This document shows positions 44,101 to 51,304 of a stretch of DNA of 64,000 bases, one piece after another. Under the pieces are notes generated by a model. That model saw only the letters and a program-made list of their open reading frames with translations, made no database searches and was not told where the DNA came from. The position numbers and the translations under genes were made by a program. Within the stretch, counting starts at the first letter, position 1. Each line of letters starts with the position of its first letter. Source of the DNA: a virus; the IMG/VR virus record IMGVR_UViG_3300009151_000043, positions 1 to 64,000 of that record; one strand, written 5' to 3'.

Positions 44101-47100
44101 TCATTGGTCGGCTACCGTTCGGAGCTATCGATACTCCTGGAGCTATGAAGTCTTCCCAATCCCAGTTAGCTAGGTCTGTGGGTGTGATATATGGTGCTGT
44201 TGGCGCACCTATCACTTTGGTGGTTAATTGCGCTGAAGTGGCGGAACGCCCTCCAGGGTTGACTGCCCGTAATACAACACTATATGTGACACCGTTTGTT
44301 AAACCGGATAGTGTTAATGGGCTAGCTGTGCTATTTATCCTTAGGAATTCTGTGGGTGCGGTTCCGTCTGTGGTGTATGCCCACTCATAATACGTAGGAG
44401 CCTCGAGAGCTAACCCTCCTGGAGGTAACATAAAGTAGGCTTTTAGCGAAGATTCTGCACTCAGTAAGTTAGGCATTACCACATCTCGTGGAGGGCGTAT
44501 GGTTCTGCAGGTGTAGGGAGCTGTTGCAAGACCGAATCCGTGGAGGCTGTTCGCTGCCTTCAATCTTACGTTATATAGGGTATCTCCGTTCAGACCTGTC
44601 ACGGAGATATGCCACCCAGGAAAACCTGACGCACTCCAATGCAGTCCTGAAGACACGTATACAGGTGTAGCGTCACCTATCGAGACAGCGTATTGTACGT
44701 CTGAAATGTTTGTTTCTCCACTACTTATGCCGTCGCCATCTAGGAATGCGAAGAATATGTCTAATGCCCCTGTATCAGCTACATAATTGTTGCCTCCTGC
44801 ACCGTCGGGTTGTGCATAACCTTGCACATAATTTATTGTTGGTGCTGCAGGAGCGCCTACAGGAGTAGCTGTAGCCACTAGGGACTCGTCACCATCGCTT
44901 ACAGCTCCTACCGCTTTAAGCTTTACGGCGTATTTTATACCATTGCTTAGGTTACTGACGACTATAGGGCTAGCTATCGAATTAACTAGCACGTACTCAG
45001 CGGACAAAGGGGGCGTGTCAGTATACGCAGAAAATCTATATATTATATATTTGTATGCCGTGATAGCTGCTGCCGCACTATTTGCTGGCGGTGTGAAATT
45101 GATGCTTACACTTTCCGGTGTGGCCTCTACCGACGTAATGGTTGGTGCGGTTGGTTTAGCTAATAGTCCGCCAGTTACAGCTGATGATGCGAGGCCGGCA
45201 CCCTTAGAATTAATTGCTCTAATACGTATCGGATACGCTGTACCTCTAGTTAATCCTGAGGAAATAACTATAGGTGATGCTGTTGATGGTGGGGAAACGT
45301 TGGTGTAACTAGCTCCATCATTAATGCTGTAAGCATAATTTGTAACAGCATTAATTCCTTCCGTATCGGGAGGTGTGAAATTCACCGCAACAGATGATAA
45401 CGCTGGGGTAATGCTAGTTATTGTGGGCTCTTGCGGTACACTCCCATAGCCTACAGATACAGCAGCTGATTCTTGTCCTCTGCCTAGCGCGTTGATAGCT
45501 GCCACCCGGACAACATACGTGGTTCCATAGGTTAAATTAGATACGACTATGGGTATTGTTGTAGTTGGTGGGTAGAGCGTCACATACGTCGCTCCGTCAT
45601 CTAAACTAAAAGCGTAATTTATTACTGGGCTGCCGTTGTTGTTTTCAGGTGGGGAAAAGTTGAGTGTTAGTGTTGAGACTGTAGGTGTGACTGTCAGTCG
45701 CAATGGTGCGCTAGGAGTTCCTGCAGGTGCGGCAGACACTGAGGCGGAGGGCTCGCTCTCTCCATTCACATTAACAGCTTTGAGTTTTATACTATATGTT
45801 ACTCCTGAGGCCAAGGGAGTCACACCGTCAGCTAATGTGGATACATATATAGGAGTGTCTATTTTACCTGCATAAACATAGACTCCATTATTTATAGAAT
45901 ATTTGTAGTTTGTTATGCTGGACCCTCCGTTATTCGTTGGTGGAATAAAACGAACGATGAGCTTTTCTCTAGCACTATCTACAGAGGTGATTGTGGGCGC
46001 GGTAGGTACAGATGCAGGCGTAGCAAAAACTGCTGAAGATTGCGGGCCCGAACCTACACCATTAACTGCACGTAATCTTACTTTGTATGTGACCCCATTA
46101 ATTAAATCTGATAAGTCTGCAGGTGATTGTGTGATGTCAATACCGTCCACGTAGTCTGTTACTGTCTCACTCCATGCGGTGCCGCCATCTACGCTATATT
46201 GATAGCCTACTATAGTGTCTCCTCCGTCGCTAGCTGGTGGTGTGAATGCCACAGTTAACTTCTCACTGTACGGGAGAATGCTGGTTATTTTGGGGGAATC
46301 TGGTGCGCTAGAGTATTTTCCTACAAAATTGACGTCAGTCAAATTTGCTGTATCTGTGGTGAGTATTATATTTTGAGGTGTGAAGGCATATCTCGTAGAC
46401 GATGGTGTCAGCAGCACAGAGCTGTGTTGATAGACAAATATAGAATAAAAGCCAAAAATGTCTGTCGTAGCTGTGTGTCCTTTACCATCAGTCAGCACTA
46501 TGTCTGCCAGCGGAGCATTGTCTGTGTCCGCTATTGTACCACTAGCTAGCACTAAGGGTCCTTCTGTCTTAAAGTTTGCGGCAGCTACGGAAGCATTGGA
46601 TATAACTACTGCTTTAAACCTCGGGGTTATACTATAACCTGCCTTATGGGCGACAAGGTTGTATACCCCTTTTCCGAAGCCGTTAAAAATAAAGTTGCCC
46701 TGATCATCTGTCGTGGTCTTGTATATGCTTCCATTCACGTCGATAGTTACACCTGCGGTAGGGAAGCCTGTTGCCTGGTCGGTTATTTGTCCTGCCAAGG
46801 AATACACGTTTTCCAATACTTGAACTATAATGGTTAGCGTGTCATAACCGTGATGCAGCGTCGTTGCGACGATTTTTACAGTATATGTTCCTAGCGTTGT
46901 ACCTGTCCCACTAAGCACGTTATCAACTAAAGATAATCCTGCTGGTAAAGCCGTAGCGGAAAAACTGATGGTGTCTCCAGCCTCCACGTCACACACGACA
47001 ATTGCGAGAGAGCTGCTGGCTGTAGTGAGAAACGAGGTTGTGCTATTGATTTCTGGGGACAATATACTGACAGGTACAGCTACAACGCAATTAACCGGAG

Positions 47101-50100
47101 AAGATACACCTACAGTATTAACAGCAGTTAGTGTGACTGCGTAATTTTTTGCTAAACTTTCCGCAGGTACCGTACCTATTATCTCTCCTGTTGCTGTAAT
47201 AGATAACCCGTCTGGCAACCCTTCTGCGTTAAAGTCAGCCGGTGAGTTTAACGCAGCTACCTTAAACAAAGGAGTATCTTGGGTGTAAACTCTGTCCTTC
47301 ACCAGATACAGTACTCTGGAATCATTTATGTTGTTTATGGTTGGTACTCCTGGGCGGTACGCAACTAGAGATATTGCTTTAGAGTCACTTCCTGCAGGGT
47401 TTGTCGCAGTTATAACTACAGGGTAGCTGCGTAGGTTTACTCCGAAAGGCAGCAATACGCCTCCGTACAATTTTCCAGAATATAGGTCGAGAGTAATCCC
47501 GGGTGGTAGGCCAGCAGCATTGTAGCTGTTTCTGGAAAAGTCTGTTAATCCTGGGGCATAATTATCTGTGTCTCCGTAACCTTGTGAGGCTACAACCGTT
47601 AGGCTAGGTTCTGCAAGGGTGGATGCTTCTGACGAGTTGATGTTTAACTCTAACCCGTCTGTCGGATAACTTATAGCTGGAGCAAAATACGCTGTGTAAT
47701 TTAACGTAAAGTTCAAAACAGCAGACTCGCCATAGCTATTGATGGCGCGGATACCTAGACTAACCAGCATGTCTGCTGTTTCAGTTATCTTACCTGTTAT
47801 TTGTCCTGTGGCTGGAGAAAAAGTTAGCCCTCTAGGCAGAGTACCAGTTAGAGCGTACCCTCGTATCGGAGGATTTGTGGTCAGTAAGGAGTACAGTGCG
47901 TATTGCTCAGAAAAAGTTGTGAAGTTATCCACACCAAATAAATTATCTTCGGGAGGGGAGATGAAAGATATTTCAGGAGCATCCTCCGAGGCCACGACTA
48001 GATTAATAGTTTGTGGATTAGTCGCGTTTCCTGCTGGGTTTGTGGCACCAAAGATTAACTGCAGTGTTTGTCCTGCAGAAAAATTCTCTAACGAACCGTA
48101 AAGCTGTCCAGTTTTCTCGTCAAAATGCAGCCCATTAGGTAACCCTCCTGCAACCTCTATGCTATAAGTAAAAGAACTAGCGTCTTCTGGGAAGTCACTG
48201 GACAAGCTATTCATGTTTGTTGCAACCACATCTAGAATAGGATTATCCTGGGTGTAGGTCGCATTACTAACCACCTGTAGCGGAGAACCTAGAGTATACT
48301 TTGAACCTAGCGGAGACGTGATGACAGGTTTCGCTACATAGTCTAGCGTCAGTTGCGCTACGGCGCCAGGTATTGTTCCTCCCTGGCTACACACATACAT
48401 AGAGTAGCGTTTGCTTGTGTCAGGATAAACTCCAAAGGCACTTGCAGTGAAGCTGATGTCGTGCGCTGTGTAGTTCGGTGTGAAAACCAACCAGCTTGGT
48501 ATGTCTCCCTGTAGCTGTGTCGAGGTTATTTGAGAGTCTAACGTTACAGTTTGACTAAAAGCTGCTCCCAGTGTCTCTGTCTGTCTAAATATTAATCCTG
48601 AAGCTATGACGGTGCCGGGGCATTCTGCTGCATCTATATTAAGCAGGTTAAACACATCCCCTATCTGTGTGCTTACCTCTCCCTCAACCAGCAATACAGA
48701 AATGTCTACACTCCCTCCTTTTTCTCCACAACCTATATAATACACACTTTCAATAAAAGCGTACTCTCTGCAGCCGAGGTGTACTAGTGGAGAGTCTACT
48801 TCAGTTATTCCTGAAGTCTTCCTTATCTTGTAGTGCCCCTGATGCGTTAATTTTGTGGGCGAAAACAACGCACGTATATCTACCGTTTGCGGAGAGGGAT
48901 TAAATATAGCTATGACAACAGAAAGGTAAGTAACATACTTGCCCAGAGAGTTGTACGACTCGGAAGTGGTGTACTTTACTTTAAAGTATGGCTGGGTATA
49001 TGCTGCCGCATCCAGATTATAGCCTGAAGCTGCGCAATTCATGTTACTGATTACGCCGGTATCCTCTACCTTAAACCAGAGTGTTCCTTCACTAGCTGTA
49101 GGCGGAATATCCAGCCTTACACGGTTATCATCAAAAACCTCCAGTATGGTATAGCTTCTTATTGTAAGGGGATCGTAGTATATCTTAAGCGTGCGCCCTT
49201 CATGATAATACTTGGTGAATGTGCTTCCACAAACTATGTATCCAGCTGCCGCAGGATCACTGCAGCGAATAAATGGATTTTTTTCCTGGTTGTGTGTTTC
49301 TTCGCAAAAAGCAAGGACATTGAATACTGATGGGTCTTGCTCGTCAGGCTCGCCTCTACCTCTGGTCTCAACGCCGCGTGTAGCGATACTACTTAATTCC
49401 TTAACACCATCAGTCACCCTATTTAAATAATGAGCAAAAGCGTTCATGCTCTCTGGAGGGCATTTTGGGCTGCAAAAATTTTCTATAAATAACGTGTTAC
49501 CTACGAGCACAGGAGCGTCAAGCAGAGGAACTGTAGGATCTGTTGCCTGGTGCGTCAGAACATCGAAGAGAGGCTTGTCTACTCTGTTGGTGCTGAACGA
49601 GCGGTACTTGTAAAGATACCCGCTAGTAATGTTACTGCCGTAGACGGTTGCGTCGTTTGATGTGAGCGTATTGAGTGCATAGCAGCCTGAGGTCTTTAAA
49701 AAAAGCGCTCCACTAGTGTTTGGTGTTACAGTGGCTACACTATAGACATCTGTGATTTTATCTCCTGGCTTGTAACATGGGTCGTAAAGCCCTGCACCTA
49801 TCCCTGGAAAAACATCTAATATCCCGGCCTGTGTGTTAGTTTGATAAAAATCAGTATTGTGGTTAGTTTTAACCGAAGGTACTTCTGGGAAAGAATAATC
49901 TTTAATCACAGAGAGCTCTGGAGAATAGGCCTGGAAAATAAGATGGTCTATCCTTGGCGAAGACATGACGATCGCTGCGGAAGCTAGCTCAGCTTCTCCT
50001 GCTATGTATGTCTGTGTGAAAGGGGGTTTGCTTACTAGTCCTGGGCCAAAAACTATTTTAACACTGAAAAACGGGGTAGAGACTCCGGCAAAGCTTTTAG

Positions 50101-50386
50101 CGAGGTTATTGCGGTGATCTACTAGCTCAGATGCAGCTATGTTTACAGGAATAAAAATTACATCACCTGTCTCAAAATTATTGAACCAGACGTTAAGCTC
50201 TCCCTGACCAGTTTTCTCTATCTTTGATATGTATACGCTGCGTATCTCCGGAGTGATAGATACAAACAGAATATCATAAAACCAATCGTCCTGAATAGGG
50301 TTGGGATTATTGGAGTATATAGCCTTCCACGTTTTAAACGGATACGCGGTCAGACTATTCTGCGTTAAATACTCCAAAGCTAACAT
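38198..50386 (-). CDS. Giant fibre/adhesin protein, 4062 aa, with Ig-like and FN3 repeats
   Basis: The largest gene in the window. N-terminus LEYLTQNSLTAYPFKTW with DDWFYDILFVSI is the shared module. From about residue 600 to 1180 come at least five Ig-like repeats with the 'GLPxGLxFdxxTGxlxG' pattern (e.g. GLPNGLHFDEKTGQLYG). Residues about 1185-1355 hold two carboxypeptidase-regulatory-like domains (GQITDQATGFPTAGVTIDVN). From about 1360 to 2900 at least ten FN3-like domains repeat a 'P.aPtITS...YkYSiNdG...Y.vrLRAVN..G' pattern. The last 900 residues have fewer clear repeats and may be receptor-binding. It likely forms a long beta-rich fibre for attachment. Such repeats are prone to length change by recombination. 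Confidence 0.85.
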   Translation of the reverse strand: MLALEYLTQNSLTAYPFKTWKAIYSNNPNPIQDDWFYDILFVSITPEIRSVYISKIEKTGQGELNVWFNNFETGDVIFIPVNIAASELVDHRNNLAKSFAGVSTPFFSVKIVFGPGLVSKPPFTQTYIAGEAELASAAIVMSSPRIDHLIFQAYSPELSVIKDYSFPEVPSVKTNHNTDFYQTNTQAGILDVFPGIGAGLYDPCYKPGDKITDVYSVATVTPNTSGALFLKTSGCYALNTLTSNDATVYGSNITSGYLYKYRSFSTNRVDKPLFDVLTHQATDPTVPLLDAPVLVGNTLFIENFCSPKCPPESMNAFAHYLNRVTDGVKELSSIATRGVETRGRGEPDEQDPSVFNVLAFCEETHNQEKNPFIRCSDPAAAGYIVCGSTFTKYYHEGRTLKIYYDPLTIRSYTILEVFDDNRVRLDIPPTASEGTLWFKVEDTGVISNMNCAASGYNLDAAAYTQPYFKVKYTTSESYNSLGKYVTYLSVVIAIFNPSPQTVDIRALFSPTKLTHQGHYKIRKTSGITEVDSPLVHLGCREYAFIESVYYIGCGEKGGSVDISVLLVEGEVSTQIGDVFNLLNIDAAECPGTVIASGLIFRQTETLGAAFSQTVTLDSQITSTQLQGDIPSWLVFTPNYTAHDISFTASAFGVYPDTSKRYSMYVCSQGGTIPGAVAQLTLDYVAKPVITSPLGSKYTLGSPLQVVSNATYTQDNPILDVVATNMNSLSSDFPEDASSFTYSIEVAGGLPNGLHFDEKTGQLYGSLENFSAGQTLQLIFGATNPAGNATNPQTINLVVASEDAPEISFISPPEDNLFGVDNFTTFSEQYALYSLLTTNPPIRGYALTGTLPRGLTFSPATGQITGKITETADMLVSLGIRAINSYGESAVLNFTLNYTAYFAPAISYPTDGLELNINSSEASTLAEPSLTVVASQGYGDTDNYAPGLTDFSRNSYNAAGLPPGITLDLYSGKLYGGVLLPFGVNLRSYPVVITATNPAGSDSKAISLVAYRPGVPTINNINDSRVLYLVKDRVYTQDTPLFKVAALNSPADFNAEGLPDGLSITATGEIIGTVPAESLAKNYAVTLTAVNTVGVSSPVNCVVAVPVSILSPEINSTTSFLTTASSSLAIVVCDVEAGDTISFSATALPAGLSLVDNVLSGTGTTLGTYTVKIVATTLHHGYDTLTIIVQVLENVYSLAGQITDQATGFPTAGVTIDVNGSIYKTTTDDQGNFIFNGFGKGVYNLVAHKAGYSITPRFKAVVISNASVAAANFKTEGPLVLASGTIADTDNAPLADIVLTDGKGHTATTDIFGFYSIFVYQHSSVLLTPSSTRYAFTPQNIILTTDTANLTDVNFVGKYSSAPDSPKITSILPYSEKLTVAFTPPASDGGDTIVGYQYSVDGGTAWSETVTDYVDGIDITQSPADLSDLINGVTYKVRLRAVNGVGSGPQSSAVFATPASVPTAPTITSVDSAREKLIVRFIPPTNNGGSSITNYKYSINNGVYVYAGKIDTPIYVSTLADGVTPLASGVTYSIKLKAVNVNGESEPSASVSAAPAGTPSAPLRLTVTPTVSTLTLNFSPPENNNGSPVINYAFSLDDGATYVTLYPPTTTIPIVVSNLTYGTTYVVRVAAINALGRGQESAAVSVGYGSVPQEPTITSITPALSSVAVNFTPPDTEGINAVTNYAYSINDGASYTNVSPPSTASPIVISSGLTRGTAYPIRIRAINSKGAGLASSAVTGGLLAKPTAPTITSVEATPESVSINFTPPANSAAAAITAYKYIIYRFSAYTDTPPLSAEYVLVNSIASPIVVSNLSNGIKYAVKLKAVGAVSDGDESLVATATPVGAPAAPTINYVQGYAQPDGAGGNNYVADTGALDIFFAFLDGDGISSGETNISDVQYAVSIGDATPVYVSSGLHWSASGFPGWHISVTGLNGDTLYNVRLKAANSLHGFGLATAPYTCRTIRPPRDVVMPNLLSAESSLKAYFMLPPGGLALEAPTYYEWAYTTDGTAPTEFLRINSTASPLTLSGLTNGVTYSVVLRAVNPGGRSATSAQLTTKVIGAPTAPYITPTDLANWDWEDFIAPGVSIAPNGSRPMIQLHKPLNDGGGRLIDFEMLLTSTNPYNPPISDDWVSVRNDVVGITSVFEGESINYVNTFIGALLAGNPLMHFRIGTYLYALTIGEQYTIQLKAVNEYGFVSPASESLTFTAKELPGAPSLISILRGIKKVTISFNRDATSRSSPVTGYYYTRNGGDTYTRIISATAPVVLINLAEAVDYPIDIVAECAEGKGKPLALVVRAQDTLPTSLPSVTAEVTGAGTITVTVAPPASHPTGVGVTYKMSINGGAYVAQSTQRTFTVSGLPLGVILLKFRASTAAGDGPATPKAITVEMHAPPQPPVYRVCAEGDHNFDLCIAPNPTDSLIPVLNYYVEVDDWGPRPVKPSAIAANRIRVPDDLLHVDGLFDINYTSDPLWNNTINYSVNVYMTNKYGQSSVGPTLYATPKEPLPGAPTLLLTPLPGALQVDITYNSSDDSAIAFSFEDFNTGWLTEDNIFIEQGYVFLTSLQAGEYTAKHVSFKFPASGSLVAGKTYAIKARATNLSGSGPTATASAAAITANSKPVPPQLSAQTLPISVGSDGIRIPFEPGTIGTALSSGGSSVINYAVKLVNYSSQTFDEYVQTFPASSVIPPAAGGHDKYLDFTAALPPAGSNLQTYCRAENSLNGWGDWTYAFNLNDPKYSRPLPDHGLPLRKFKYVVNPPSTVPIIARCATPAGHGALCLTLSGPGSDGGAGNLAINYKVYRASYAPGTYSNSEYPFSYDGDAHGFGPSAVVADATYSGAPITTRAFIYSVNPAFPVYDNSTQLSESEDYVVTVQLATAGNPTAEYPFIDHTSGRSVISNAVRPYGNLATQFFDTTWWRGSVYQLDGWIDWQNNVWGFIGVVLRLVPPSSAGGNTPALHYYTINGGPPQSLANHASAVSIQTIAKPYGVYITPSDSAPNRFMIPSSYEGSPVTSLSCVIKDNNGEPFYSGNYDIQVFAENTTGSLSSGVKSIMLSVIPAQPTAPTLTYAPGNPGPVNVFDEWKWYGLPGSFVSILTVSWSKVRGATGYTINFPGFDVNITDPNQTVYVLPFDDAGSHGLYNNSKTAGVSIQAYNSVGKSAASPKSPLALRSLAIESYRIIPVAPGKLGVYAYSYKYFSYNEEAALITQISSRSYSIDNGPFLPLTQDSSITLVSNLPTVNKPASVGANPPGAELFKLVGVINLPTSDHTNHKIDLLASGGDFTHTPSFNNVRIPLPPSAPSLSFTNNPAFDSFTNSPAHISIIPGLDNGAKDTGWGVWKKGEVVGKTGYAIGEGEDYSHVIEGYVSLPGSKGALTIDAGCSIQINYITGGTGPSTYVPSLLNTDTYELRYSYTFVYSDYTFSIDTATKTDNSVSPPVTTTYLVRKYADRSDYDYLQPNRLEVDSTLGYAFPSIYKVYTTSSVGNSQAAYIKNPNAIPLCEATIVAVSAGVTSAGSPSFIYHPQGCKMTITVNLHITYYEDTAIWLAVNDPAGTKVKIVNAKAPAGSFTTVVATNLNNYVLPGVYESGEDITLYLFGEISTGVFTKAQLQPETVLSNRSYREVYAASYKAHRTPGILPSKEIRTMYGGQIYNGQITYVGRTITATSAIKLLAPPIPAPPFVRALGLGDDRASIKFQLSRLNMNFFKESPDWDSYNSKYYYRLHFWDKAGTHSVSAEADLSFVPWPAIENYRNEFRSPSSPEWDRNATDNAKKYVVTATAVDSYTIPIANADNYSSISIELRLALATATSYSVGYLSGPTTYGLLTYHSSIASGINLSSPYARYNVPLYTYKIGRYSYMQASRGNMMDPNYTMVLGGCDKYPLDPWCSWGPTKQSVPDHDDHVLSIHNVNSDINKVGIVQLLRRPTNIRCRNEYIWLWNDPASPEFIMVATCDEGPALTKRINIPGPDMSYDKYDYLYGASSLYKLDLPGDRPKFWTWDGAALNQYTPISFVDKTDTENFNDYYSVWGPNTSMTVYGVTASSSLQYYTDFYLSKGLVMGVQNLVGYFSV

Positions 50387-50404
50387 ATTGACCTATTGTA
50401 GCAA

Positions 50405-51292
50405 CTACGCAGGGCATGCGCAATTGGAGTTTATTGTAGATAAATAATTATTTAGCTGGCTGTTGACACTGTTATAATTATCTTTTAAATTTAAAAAGTT
50501 ATTTTCTAGTGAGGTTAATCGCGCTGTCAGGGCCTCCAAGTCGTTGCATCCAGAACAGGGGGTACAGCATGTGTCTTCTAAATTCAATGTGTAGGCTTCT
50601 GTACTTGATACCTGCAAACAACTGATGCCTAGCAAGCCTATGTCTCCAGACGCTGGGTCTGGAACAACACCATTGATACTCTTGACGCAATTCGTCACTG
50701 CACAAATTTTGCTTAAGCCTAGGTTATCTCCAGCATCAAATAAGACATTATCCCCAGCGTAAGAAAATCTTAAGTTGTTCCTGGAGGTGAGTCGCACATT
50801 CCCTGATAGTGTACGTATACCGTGAGCTGAGTCCTCGAAAGCTATACGATCTATTCCTTGCAGCCCTGGAACTATGGTCCTAGGCTCGAATTCTGTGGCT
50901 GCCAGATTAAACTGAAATGTTCCTGCAGGCTGATAGGCTAGATCTTGGAATTTGCCTATGGTGATTTTACCGTTTGTTCCGGTGTAGTTATCTGTAACAC
51001 TCAAATAATAGTCTGAGTCCTCAATATGGTCTGCTTGGGTTATCTCAAAAGTACCTACAGTAACACCGTGGGTATCACTAATCTCTATAGTTAGAGATGT
51101 AATCTTATTAAAGATTTTAGATATAAAAAACCTATCTGTTACGTTTGAGGATGCGCATAGGGTGAAGTCTACTATGAATGTGTCAGGTATACTGAAGTTA
51201 TTGTCGGTGCTTGTGACACTGGCTCCCTCTCTGATCGGATATCTCCGGAGAGCATTCAAAGACAACCAATCTAGACTATCTATCCATGGCAT
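50405..51292 (-). CDS. Tail/fibre protein, shared N-terminal module
   Basis: 295 aa. WLSLNALRRYPIREGASV and IPDTFIVDFTLCA are the clearest copy of the shared module. CVKSINGVVPDPASGDIGLL is the fibre-type element. A CCTPCSGC cluster near residue 240 is followed by a coiled coil (LEALTARLTSLENNFLNLKD), which suggests trimerisation. It lies immediately upstream of the giant fibre gene in transcription order. Confidence 0.68.
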   Translation of the reverse strand: MPWIDSLDWLSLNALRRYPIREGASVTSTDNNFSIPDTFIVDFTLCASSNVTDRFFISKIFNKITSLTIEISDTHGVTVGTFEITQADHIEDSDYYLSVTDNYTGTNGKITIGKFQDLAYQPAGTFQFNLAATEFEPRTIVPGLQGIDRIAFEDSAHGIRTLSGNVRLTSRNNLRFSYAGDNVLFDAGDNLGLSKICAVTNCVKSINGVVPDPASGDIGLLGISCLQVSSTEAYTLNLEDTCCTPCSGCNDLEALTARLTSLENNFLNLKDNYNSVNSQLNNYLSTINSNCACPA

Positions 51293-51304
51293 ATATTTAT
51301 AGCG

